19,718 bases of DNA, taken from Clostridia bacterium (GTDB lineage: Bacteria; Bacillota_A; Clostridia; Oscillospirales; CAG-272). Under the pieces are notes generated by a model. It was not told the DNA's origin. It saw only the letters and a list, made by a program, of their open reading frames with translations, and did not search any database. Location: assembly GCA_017462125.1 (NCBI GenBank), contig JAFTRQ010000005.1, forward strand, positions 1 through 19,718, read 5' to 3'. The position numbers were made by a program, and so were the translations under genes. This document shows positions 6,862 to 13,417 of the stretch, piece by piece (positions within the stretch are counted from its first letter, which is position 1; each line of letters opens with the position of its first letter).

Positions 6862-8160
6862 TTAATCAAAGGTTATGTAATACGCTATGCCGTCGGTACA
6901 GGCCATGACGTCTCCATTCTCAAAGGTCACGAGACGGGCATTTTCTTCGGAAAATTCAACGCCGCTTCTGAATCCGAAGGTGGTATCGAGCCTTACGATC
7001 TCGCCTTCACAAAGCAGATATGCGAATCCGCCGCAAAGCTCAAGATCAAAAACGTTGCCTACGATCCTTTCGGAATACTTGACGGTGCCGTTACTCTCGA
7101 GAACGATAAGGCGGTTATCGTCCGAAAGGCTTCCCTCGTCAAACATCATCGCGATCTCGCCGTTTCCGACCGACAGATGGCTGAGCTTGCCCGGGTAGCC
7201 GTATTCCTTTTTCATATTGCCCTTCAGATCGTAGATCACCACAAGCTCACTGCAGAACAGAGCGATCCTGTCATTGGACAGGAAGGTTGCGGAGTATGGC
7301 ATCACGTCGTAAAGCAGAGCGGATGAATACAGCTCATCCTCTCCCCTTTTCAGCACGTTCAATCTGACAAGGCTGTCACCGTCGGCGGCATCGAGCGACA
7401 TCACCGCAACGTATTTACCGTCCGAGGATACCTCGGCGGACAGCACGTAATCGTTTTTCGAATACTCCGATTCAAGTCTGAATTCCCTATCATACACGCG
7501 AACGACAGAGCCGTAATTTCCCGATTTTGTAACGACGCAAAAGCTGCCGTCTGCCGACATATGCGCCGAGCTGATCGGATAATCCAGAGTTTCGGAGTAG
7601 ACGCTGATAAAGGAATTATAGACGGTAAAGCTGTTTCTGCCTTGATCGTAGATCAGGGCATGGCTGTCGGAGCAGGTGATTCTCGGGTTTGTAAACTCCG
7701 AGCCGACGGTGAGCGTCATTCTTCCCGTTGAGGTGAAGAATTTGATCTCGCTGTCGCCTGCCACGGCAAGCCCGTTTTTAAAGGTTGCGAAATCCTGATT
7801 ATCAAACGGCTTTGAATAATTGAGGGATTCGGGGCGGCTTTCGCTGAAGCTGCTGATATATCCGATATCCTTAAACATATAATATACGTTTTCGTAAGAA
7901 ATTATTCCCCCGCCGAAGATCAGCGCGATCGCAAGGAATACGCAAAGCAGGCTCACGGAGCACAGTCTTGCCATACCGAAGCCATAGGACAGCCTTGCTT
8001 CCTTGGGGCTCGTTTCATCAACGTACCCCGCGTTCTGCTTCTGCTTTTCAACGATCCTTTCGGGAAGGCGAAGCGCTTTGACCTTTTCGGCGATTCCGCG
8101 GAACAGTAGGATAGCCCTTCCCAAAAAAGATATATCCCGATTTTCCTTCTTCTTTTTCAT
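6862..8160 (-). CDS. DUF5711 family membrane-anchored beta-propeller-like protein
   Basis: A 432-residue protein recognised as DUF5711-like, a family of unknown function common in Clostridia and often seen near cvpA. A short Lys-rich cytoplasmic N-terminus (MKKKKENRDISF...) leads to one transmembrane helix at about 66-88. The rest is an extracytoplasmic domain of repeated short beta blades with patterns such as SADGSFCVVTKSG, SSDGKYVAVMSLD and ENGDVMACTDG, which resemble a seven- or eight-bladed propeller. A longer frame reaches back to ATG 8181, but its codons contain the Shine-Dalgarno GGAGG (8171-8175). That site is 10 nt before ATG 8160, so the internal ATG is the real start. The stop overlaps the ribosome-binding region of the CvpA-like gene, and truA is 26 nt upstream. 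Its function is unknown; a sensor or scaffold at the membrane is inference. Confidence 0.75.
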   Translation of the reverse strand: MKKKKENRDISFLGRAILLFRGIAEKVKALRLPERIVEKQKQNAGYVDETSPKEARLSYGFGMARLCSVSLLCVFLAIALIFGGGIISYENVYYMFKDIGYISSFSESRPESLNYSKPFDNQDFATFKNGLAVAGDSEIKFFTSTGRMTLTVGSEFTNPRITCSDSHALIYDQGRNSFTVYNSFISVYSETLDYPISSAHMSADGSFCVVTKSGNYGSVVRVYDREFRLESEYSKNDYVLSAEVSSDGKYVAVMSLDAADGDSLVRLNVLKRGEDELYSSALLYDVMPYSATFLSNDRIALFCSELVVIYDLKGNMKKEYGYPGKLSHLSVGNGEIAMMFDEGSLSDDNRLIVLESNGTVKYSERIVGNVFDLELCGGFAYLLCEGEIVRLDTTFGFRSGVEFSEENARLVTFENGDVMACTDGIAYYITFD

Positions 8161-8186
8161 AAGCTCTTGCCCTCCTTTCAAAAGCG

Positions 8187-8948
8187 TTATCGGTACACCA
8201 CCGAATTCAGATAAAGTCCCTCTGCGGGAGCGGTCATTCCCGCTCGCTGTCTGTTTTTGGATTCTATGATCTCACCGATGCTGTCTGCATCGATCTTTCC
8301 CTGCGCCACGGCAACCAGCGTTCCCGTCATGATCCTTACCATATTATATAGGAAGCCGTCTGCGGCGACCCGAAAGACGATCTCATCTCCCGTTTTCGTC
8401 ACGGTTGCGTATTTTACGTCACGCACGGTGGATTCCACCTGCGAGCCGCTTGCCATAAACGCGGAAAAATCGTGCTTTCCCACAAAGTCCTGCGCCGCCG
8501 CGTTCATCTTCTCAACCGCGGAAGCATCGAATACGTGCGGAATATGCCAAGCTCTGCCAACCGAAAAAGGGTCTCTCGTTTGGCTGTTGCAGATCCTGTA
8601 CACGTATTCCTTATATTTTACGTCGTATCTTGGGTGAAAGTCCTCGCTTACCCACCCGGCTTGCTTAACGGCGATATCCGCGGGAAGATGGGCATTGAGC
8701 GCCATCGGGATCCGCGAGACGTCGATATGCGTTTCAAGCGTTTGCTCTCCCGCCTTTGTGATCGCCGCGCAAAAGCAGTTTGCGTGCACGCCCGCATCGG
8801 TTCTGCTGCATCCCGTAACGTCACAGTCAAATCCGAACAGCTCTCTTGCGGCGCGGTTTAATTCTCCCTGCACGGTCCGCCCCTTTGGTTGGACCTGATA
8901 GCCGCAGAAGTCTGTTCCAACGTAAGAAAAAGTCAAAAGTAGCTTCAT
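8187..8948 (-). CDS. truA: tRNA pseudouridine(38-40) synthase TruA
   Basis: Converts uridines 38, 39 and 40 in the anticodon stem-loop of many tRNAs to pseudouridine, acting as a cytosolic dimer. The 253 residues match the usual bacterial length. The opening FSYVGTDFCGYQVQPKGRTVQGEL is typical, the catalytic Asp is D51 in GCSRTDAGVH, and further family motifs are FHPRYDVKYKEYVYRI, DFSAF and GFLYNMVRIMTGTL. The start ATG 8948 is preceded by GGTG 7 nt away. It directly follows ecfT (17 nt gap), an order conserved across many Bacillota in which ecfA1-ecfA2-ecfT-truA form one unit. No missing catalytic residue was seen. Confidence 0.96.
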   Translation of the reverse strand: MKLLLTFSYVGTDFCGYQVQPKGRTVQGELNRAARELFGFDCDVTGCSRTDAGVHANCFCAAITKAGEQTLETHIDVSRIPMALNAHLPADIAVKQAGWVSEDFHPRYDVKYKEYVYRICNSQTRDPFSVGRAWHIPHVFDASAVEKMNAAAQDFVGKHDFSAFMASGSQVESTVRDVKYATVTKTGDEIVFRVAADGFLYNMVRIMTGTLVAVAQGKIDADSIGEIIESKNRQRAGMTAPAEGLYLNSVVYR

Positions 8949-8965
8949 TCACTCTCACCGTTCCT

Positions 8966-9805
8966 TTAAAGAGAGCACCACCAGATCGAATCAAAGCTGA
9001 CGTACATATTGATCAGCACGACGCCGACGCCGAAAATGATCATAACAAGCAGCGCCGCAAAATCACGGAACGCGAATTTCAGCACGTTAAGCCTTGTTCT
9101 TCCCTCGCCGCCTCGATAGCAACGACAGGTCATAGCTGTGGCAAGCTCTCCCGCGCGCCTGAATGCCGAGATAAAGAGCGGGATCAGCACGGGGATCAGC
9201 GCCTTCGCGCGCTTTACGATCGATCCGTTTGAAAAATCCGCGCCTCTTGCCTTTTGCGCCGCCATGATCTTTTCCGTCTCTTCAATGATCGTCGGAATAA
9301 AGCGAAGCGCGATGGTCATCATCATTGCGAACTCGTGAACGGGAATATGGAGCACCTTGAGGGGCGAGAGCAGCTGCTCAAGTCCGTCGGTCAACTGAAT
9401 TGGTGTAGTAGTATACGTCAAAAAGATACCCGTACCGATGATCATGGAAACGATTCTGACCACGATGAATACGGCATTATAGATTCCGCTGATGTAAATA
9501 TTGATAAATCTCCAGGAAAACAGCAGCTCGTCTGCTTCTCCCTTTGTCCAGAACACGTTCAGAACCGCCGTGAAGAGCATAATGAAAATGATCGCCTTGA
9601 TCGATTTCAGCACGATCTTTACGGGGATTTTGCTGACGATGATCAGAAGAAACGCCGAGATCAGCAAAAGCGCAAAGCTTATAGGGTTTTTACAAAGAAA
9701 GCTGCAAACAATGTAAAGGATACCGATGATGATCTTGATTCTGGGATCAAGTCGGTGCATGATCGAATCCGCGGGATAATACTGTCCAAAGGCTATACCC
9801 TTCAT
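8966..9805 (-). CDS. ecfT: ECF transporter transmembrane component EcfT
   Basis: The T component of a group II energy-coupling-factor transporter. It links the two ATPases to interchangeable substrate-binding S proteins that import vitamins and other micronutrients. It has 279 residues and about five to six helices (about 25-57, 70-85, 105-130, 160-175, 250-270). The two coupling-helix signatures that dock into the ATPases are present: KARGAD (185-190) and AMTCRCYRGG (224-233). The second has Cys-Arg-Cys where the consensus is Ala-Arg-Gly, a substitution I recall as not rare. The start ATG 9805 overlaps the ecfA2 stop (ATGA, 9802-9805) and has GGAGGT at 9811-9816 within ecfA2, so translation is probably coupled. 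No S component gene is in the window, so the substrate cannot be inferred. Confidence 0.95.
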   Translation of the reverse strand: MKGIAFGQYYPADSIMHRLDPRIKIIIGILYIVCSFLCKNPISFALLLISAFLLIIVSKIPVKIVLKSIKAIIFIMLFTAVLNVFWTKGEADELLFSWRFINIYISGIYNAVFIVVRIVSMIIGTGIFLTYTTTPIQLTDGLEQLLSPLKVLHIPVHEFAMMMTIALRFIPTIIEETEKIMAAQKARGADFSNGSIVKRAKALIPVLIPLFISAFRRAGELATAMTCRCYRGGEGRTRLNVLKFAFRDFAALLVMIIFGVGVVLINMYVSFDSIWWCSL

Positions 9806-10659
9806 TTTGCACCTCCAAACAAGGCAACGAGCGCCTTCTCCGCGTCGTCTACGGTGTAGATATCCTGAGGAAGCGCGATTCCCTTTTGCGCGAGCAAACG
9901 CACAAGATAGGTCATTTGCGGAACGCCGAGGCCGATCTCCTCAAGCTCGTCACCACGGCAAAAGATCTCGTTTCTCTTGCCTGCCATCGCAACTTTCGCG
10001 TGCGACATCACAACGATATTTTCGCAATATTTTGCCATATCGTCCATACTGTGGCTGACGATAATGACCGCCGCGCCCGTTGCATCTGCATAGCTTCGGA
10101 TTCCTTCAAAGATCGAGGATTTGCCTGCGGGGTCAAGTCCTGCGGAGGGCTCGTCAAGCACAAGCACCTCGGGGCGCATCGCCATAATACCGGCGATCGC
10201 GGCACGGCGCTTTTGTCCACCCGACAGGTCGAAGGGAGATTTCGTCAGATTTGCTCTGTCAAGGCCGACGAAGTCGGCGGATTCGAGCACTCTTCTTTTG
10301 ATCTCTTCCTCGTCAAGTCCCATATTGCGAGGGCCGTAAGCAATATCCGCCTCGACGGTCTCCTCAAACAACTGATATTCGGGATACTGCATAACAAGAC
10401 CTACGCGGTATCTGACCTTGCTGATCTCCTTAGGCTTTGCCCAGATATCCTCTCCGTCGAGAAGGATCCTTCCCGAGGAGGGCTTGAGCAGGCCGTTGAA
10501 CATCTGCACGAGGGTAGATTTTCCCGAGCCCGTGTGACCGATGATGCCGGTTATGCAATTGGTTTCTATATTGATACTGACGTCGTCCAGAGCCTTGATC
10601 TCAAAGGGAGTTCCCGCTCCGTAGACGAACGACACGTTTTTTACTGTTATTTTTGACAT
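9802..10659 (-). CDS. ecfA2: ECF transporter ATPase subunit EcfA2
   Basis: One of two ABC-type ATPases powering the ECF transporter; it pairs with EcfA1 and EcfT at the cytoplasmic face. From the chosen start it has 285 residues: Walker A GHTGSGKST (41-49), Q-loop QYPEYQLFEETV characteristic of EcfA2, signature LSGGQ (145-149), Walker B VLVLDEP (about 165-171), D-loop AGLD and switch His in VSHSMDD. A longer frame would start at ATG 10671, but that ATG overlaps the Shine-Dalgarno GGAG, which stands 6 nt before ATG 10659; the second ATG is therefore preferred. It lies 33 nt after ecfA1 and overlaps ecfT by 4 nt. The C-terminal helical extension is normal for the family. Confidence 0.95.
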   Translation of the reverse strand: MSKITVKNVSFVYGAGTPFEIKALDDVSINIETNCITGIIGHTGSGKSTLVQMFNGLLKPSSGRILLDGEDIWAKPKEISKVRYRVGLVMQYPEYQLFEETVEADIAYGPRNMGLDEEEIKRRVLESADFVGLDRANLTKSPFDLSGGQKRRAAIAGIMAMRPEVLVLDEPSAGLDPAGKSSIFEGIRSYADATGAAVIIVSHSMDDMAKYCENIVVMSHAKVAMAGKRNEIFCRGDELEEIGLGVPQMTYLVRLLAQKGIALPQDIYTVDDAEKALVALFGGAK

Positions 10660-10692
10660 TTTGATCTCCATGCCGCTTTGCGGTCATAAAAT

Positions 10693-11556
10693 TCATGCTT
10701 TCAGAGCAGATGCTATGGTTTCCGCGCACTGCTCGGGGGTATTGATCTCACCCGGGAGCTTGATTCCTCTCTTGCGCAGGCGGAGCAAAAGATCTGCACA
10801 CTGAGGCAGGTCGAGCCCTGCGCTTCTCAATATCTGAGATTGCGCGAAGATTGTTGACGGTGAGCCGTCGAGAATGATCTGTCCGTCGTTGATGACGATC
10901 ACTCTGTCCGCTCTCACGGCCTCATCCATATAGTGGGTGATCGTCAGGACAGTTTTCCCTTCTTCACGGTTCAGCTTTTCAATGGTATCCACCACGTCGC
11001 GCCTGCCCATAGGGTCGAGCATTGCCGTGGACTCATCAAAGATCATACAATCAGGTCTCATTGCAATGATTCCCGCGATGGCGATCCTCTGCTTCTGACC
11101 GCCCGAAAGACGGTGCGGCTCGTGATGGGCATACGCAGTCATTCCCACCGTTTCAAGGGCGGAATCGACTCGCTCTCTCAGCTCCTCTCTCGGCAAGCCG
11201 AGATTCTCGGGGCCGAAGGCAACGTCCTCCTCCACGATTGTGGCGACAAGCTGATTGTCGGGATTCTGAAAGACCATTCCGATCTTCTTTCTGAGATCGT
11301 ACACGTCGTCCTCGGTCATATCCTCCGCGGTGATATCAACGCCGTCGATCTCGATGCTCCCCTCAAAGAAATCGTAATCGTCGATTACGAGGTTCAAAAG
11401 CTTCGCAAGTGTGGATTTGCCCGAGCCGTTATGCCCAAGCACAGCCACGTATTCGCCGCGCTCGATATCAAGCGAGACGTTTTTCAGGACGGGGATCGGA
11501 TTTCCGTCGTCGTCCTTATATGCATAACTGAGATTTCTTATTTGAATATAAGACAT
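10693..11556 (-). CDS. ecfA1: ECF transporter ATPase subunit EcfA1
   Basis: The second ABC ATPase of the ECF module. It has 287 residues: Walker A GHNGSGKST (41-49), Q-loop VFQNPDNQLVATIVEEDVAF (95-114) diagnostic of EcfA1, signature LSGGQ (150-154), Walker B CMIFDES (170-176) and switch His in THYMDE. The Walker B is followed by Ser-Thr-Ala instead of the common Pro-Thr-x-Gly-Leu, a regular EcfA1 feature. The start ATG 11556 has AAAGGAA 7 nt upstream. It follows the methyltransferase gene by 23 nt. In many Bacillota this gene sits downstream of rplQ in the large ribosomal-protein cluster; here it follows ruvC and a methyltransferase instead. Confidence 0.95.
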   Translation of the reverse strand: MSYIQIRNLSYAYKDDDGNPIPVLKNVSLDIERGEYVAVLGHNGSGKSTLAKLLNLVIDDYDFFEGSIEIDGVDITAEDMTEDDVYDLRKKIGMVFQNPDNQLVATIVEEDVAFGPENLGLPREELRERVDSALETVGMTAYAHHEPHRLSGGQKQRIAIAGIIAMRPDCMIFDESTAMLDPMGRRDVVDTIEKLNREEGKTVLTITHYMDEAVRADRVIVINDGQIILDGSPSTIFAQSQILRSAGLDLPQCADLLLRLRKRGIKLPGEINTPEQCAETIASALKA

Positions 11557-11579
11557 CGTAAAATTCCTTTGCTCGTAAA

Positions 11580-12446
11580 TTATTTACTGCTTGTCCAACG
11601 CGTGCTTGCACCGCAAGGAAGCACCGCTCCCGTTTGCGACACGCGGAGACCGATCTCGCCGGCTTCTATCTTGCCGCCGTAGATGGCTTTTACCTTCAGG
11701 TCAAGGATGTAGCTCATAGTCAGAGGCGAAAGACCCGTGGTATAAGAATTGATCAGGAAAAACAGGGGCTCTCTCGACAAAAGCTGTGCGGCAAGGCCGA
11801 CGAACTCATCGATGCTGTCCTCAAGCTTCCAGACCTCTCCTCCGGGGCCTCTTCCGTACGAGGGGGGATCCATAATGATGCCGTCGTATTTATTTCCGCG
11901 GCGGATCTCTCTTTCGATAAACTTTTTGCAGTCGTCCACGATATAACGGATCGGCGCGTTTTCAAGACCCGAAAGAGCGGCGTTATCCTTTGCCATCGCA
12001 ACCATTCCCTTGGAAGCGTCCACGTGCACCACCTGCGCGCCCGCCTTTGCCGCGGCGATGGTTGCGCCGCCCGTATAGGCAAAGAGATTGAGCACCTTGA
12101 TGGGTCTGTTTGCGTTCTTGATCAGGGATGAGAACCAATCCCAATTGGTCGCCTGCTCGGGGAAAAGTCCCGTATGCTTAAAGCCCATAGGCTTCAGGCG
12201 GAAGGAAAGGTCACCGTAGGAAATATCCCAAGTCTCAGGGGTCTTTTGCTTGACCCAGCCGCCGCCTCCGTTGCTTGAACGGCGGTAAACACCGTCTGCC
12301 TGATTCCAAGCGGGGTGTCTTGCAACGCCCTTCCAGATGATCTGAGGATCGGGACGCACCAATATGTATTTTCCCCAACGCTCCAGACGTTCTCCGTCGG
12401 ACGCGTCAAGCAATTCGTAATCCTGCCATTTATCACTGCACCACAT
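11580..12446 (-). CDS. class I SAM-dependent methyltransferase (COG1092/RlmI-like)
   Basis: A Rossmann-fold methyltransferase related to the 23S rRNA methyltransferases of the RlmI/RlmK group; its actual substrate is not known. It has 288 residues with an N-terminal region rich in Trp (about 1-110). SAM-binding motif I is VLNLFAYTGG (118-127), the acidic residue of motif II is D143 in HVDASKGMV, motif III includes VDDCKKF (170-176), and the catalytic motif IV is DPPSYGRGP (193-201). There is no PUA domain, which RlmI itself has at its N-terminus, so rRNA cytosine methylation should not be assumed. The start ATG 12446 has GGAG 9 nt upstream. It is second in the ruvC-led operon, 39 nt after ruvC. 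Confidence 0.85.
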   Translation of the reverse strand: MWCSDKWQDYELLDASDGERLERWGKYILVRPDPQIIWKGVARHPAWNQADGVYRRSSNGGGGWVKQKTPETWDISYGDLSFRLKPMGFKHTGLFPEQATNWDWFSSLIKNANRPIKVLNLFAYTGGATIAAAKAGAQVVHVDASKGMVAMAKDNAALSGLENAPIRYIVDDCKKFIEREIRRGNKYDGIIMDPPSYGRGPGGEVWKLEDSIDEFVGLAAQLLSREPLFFLINSYTTGLSPLTMSYILDLKVKAIYGGKIEAGEIGLRVSQTGAVLPCGASTRWTSSK

Positions 12447-12485
12447 ATTTTATAACTCCATATTTAAGTATTTATGAATTTTAGG

Positions 12486-12983
12486 TCATTTGTTGTAATA
12501 TTGCGCGAGCCTTGATGCGCCGCTGTGTCCGTGACACACCGCGATCGCAAGCGCGTCTGCGGTATCGTCTGGCTTCGGAGGTGCCGGAAGATTCAAAAGC
12601 GAGGTGACCATCGTAATGACCTGCTTTTTTTCCGCGCGACCGTATCCGACAACGGCCTGCTTGACCTGCAAGGGGGTATATTCCGCAATTCCGAGTCCCT
12701 TTCGCTTTGCCGAAAGAAGGATGATCCCTCTCGCCTCGGCAACAACGATCGCGGTCTTTGAGTTGGTATTGAAGAACAGCTCCTCAACAGCCATCTGATC
12801 GGGCTTATATTTATCGATGATCTCGTTCATGCCCAAATAGATCCGCTCAAGTCTGTCGACGATCGGCATTCCCGCGGGGGTCTGGATCGAGCCGTAGCCA
12901 AGGGTCTTGAATTTCATTCCCGAGTATTCCACAACGCCCCAACCGACGATGGCATATCCCGGGTCGATTCCGAGTATGATCAT
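12486..12983 (-). CDS. ruvC: Holliday junction endonuclease RuvC
   Basis: Cuts Holliday junctions symmetrically after RuvAB branch migration. The 165 residues match the usual length. The acidic active site is visible: D7 in GIDPGYAIVGWG, E67/E68 in VEELFFNTN, and the acidic pair D139/D140 with D143 in DDTADALAIAVCH. The conserved basic and aromatic DNA-contact segment around FFNTNSKTA is also present. The start ATG 12983 has GAGGAGG upstream at slightly long spacing (11 nt). It is the first gene of the minus-strand operon and is transcribed away from ruvA and ruvB, which lie about 3.4 kb away on the plus strand. No LexA/SOS operator was found in the shared intergenic region. Confidence 0.96.
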   Translation of the reverse strand: MIILGIDPGYAIVGWGVVEYSGMKFKTLGYGSIQTPAGMPIVDRLERIYLGMNEIIDKYKPDQMAVEELFFNTNSKTAIVVAEARGIILLSAKRKGLGIAEYTPLQVKQAVVGYGRAEKKQVITMVTSLLNLPAPPKPDDTADALAIAVCHGHSGASRLAQYYNK

Positions 12984-13053
12984 TTTAGCCGAGCCCTCCT
13001 CATTCCGTCAAATTTCGTCAAAGGCAATACTGCCCCATTATCATATTCATATT

Positions 13054-13082
13054 ATTATATCACATTAATGCGCACCTGTCAA
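13054..13082 (-). promoter_or_regulatory. consensus sigma-A promoter of the ruvC-led operon
   Basis: On the minus strand, -35 TTGACA (13077-13082) and -10 TATAAT (13054-13059) both match consensus perfectly. The spacer is 17 bp, and TG precedes the -10 (extended -10). The predicted start near 13047 gives a leader of about 63 nt before ruvC. This is the strongest promoter-like sequence in the window and the only clear one upstream of the eleven minus-strand genes to 591. Confidence 0.9.
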
Positions 13083-13131
13083 ATACATTTTTTGAAATTT
13101 TGTGAACCCAAAGAAAATTTTAGTAAAATGG

Positions 13132-13160
13132 TTTACAAGATTGGATAATTATGTTATAAT
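13132..13160 (+). promoter_or_regulatory. sigma-A promoter of the DUF951-yfhO-ruvAB operon
   Basis: On the plus strand, -35 TTTACA (13132-13137; one mismatch) and -10 TATAAT (13155-13160) are 17 bp apart, with an extended TG before the -10. The predicted start near 13167 gives a leader of about 29 nt. Its -35 is separated from the opposing ruvC promoter's -35 by 49 AT-rich bp. Confidence 0.85.
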
Positions 13161-13195
13161 AATTGGTGAATTATTTATAAGGCGGTTTTTACGGT

Positions 13196-13384
13196 ATGCA
13201 GATAATCAAAATCAGTGTTGGTGACACGCTTGAATTGAAAAAGCCACATCCCTGCGGCGAAAAGCTGTTCAAGGTTTTACGCGTTGGCAGCGACGTGCGT
13301 ATCGTTTGCTGCGGATGCGGGCGGGATATGACGCTTGACCGCATCAAGCTTGAAAAATCAATCAAAAAGATCATCACCGAATAG
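13196..13384 (+). CDS. DUF951 family small zinc-ribbon-like protein
   Basis: A 62-residue cytosolic protein of the DUF951 family, widespread in Bacillota and of unknown function. The diagnostic core is VGDTLELKKPHPCGEKLFKV (about 8-27) followed by DVRIVCCGCGRDMTLDR (33-49). Cys20 and the C38/C39/C41 cluster resemble a small metal-binding site, and the basic C-terminus (KLEKSIKKI) suggests nucleic-acid or ribosome contact; both points are inference. The start ATG 13196 is preceded by AAGGCGG at 10 nt, a weaker Shine-Dalgarno than its neighbours have. It is the first gene of the plus-strand operon, with yfhO 33 nt downstream. Confidence 0.85.
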   Translation: MQIIKISVGDTLELKKPHPCGEKLFKVLRVGSDVRIVCCGCGRDMTLDRIKLEKSIKKIITE

Positions 13385-13417
13385 AGCTTCCCCGTTACCC
13401 CACGAAAGGAATCCGAA

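Noticed and set aside
8161..8181. Upstream ATG for the DUF5711 gene
   Set aside because: The added codons contain the Shine-Dalgarno of the downstream ATG and encode no conserved sequence.
8846..9859. Plus-strand open frames opposite truA and ecfT
   Set aside because: They overlap strongly conserved genes in antisense and have no family match or ribosome-binding site.
13083..13131. LexA/SOS operator between the ruvC and ruvAB operon promoters
   Set aside because: I looked for a GAAC-N4-GTTC type palindrome; only a lone GAAC half is present without its partner.
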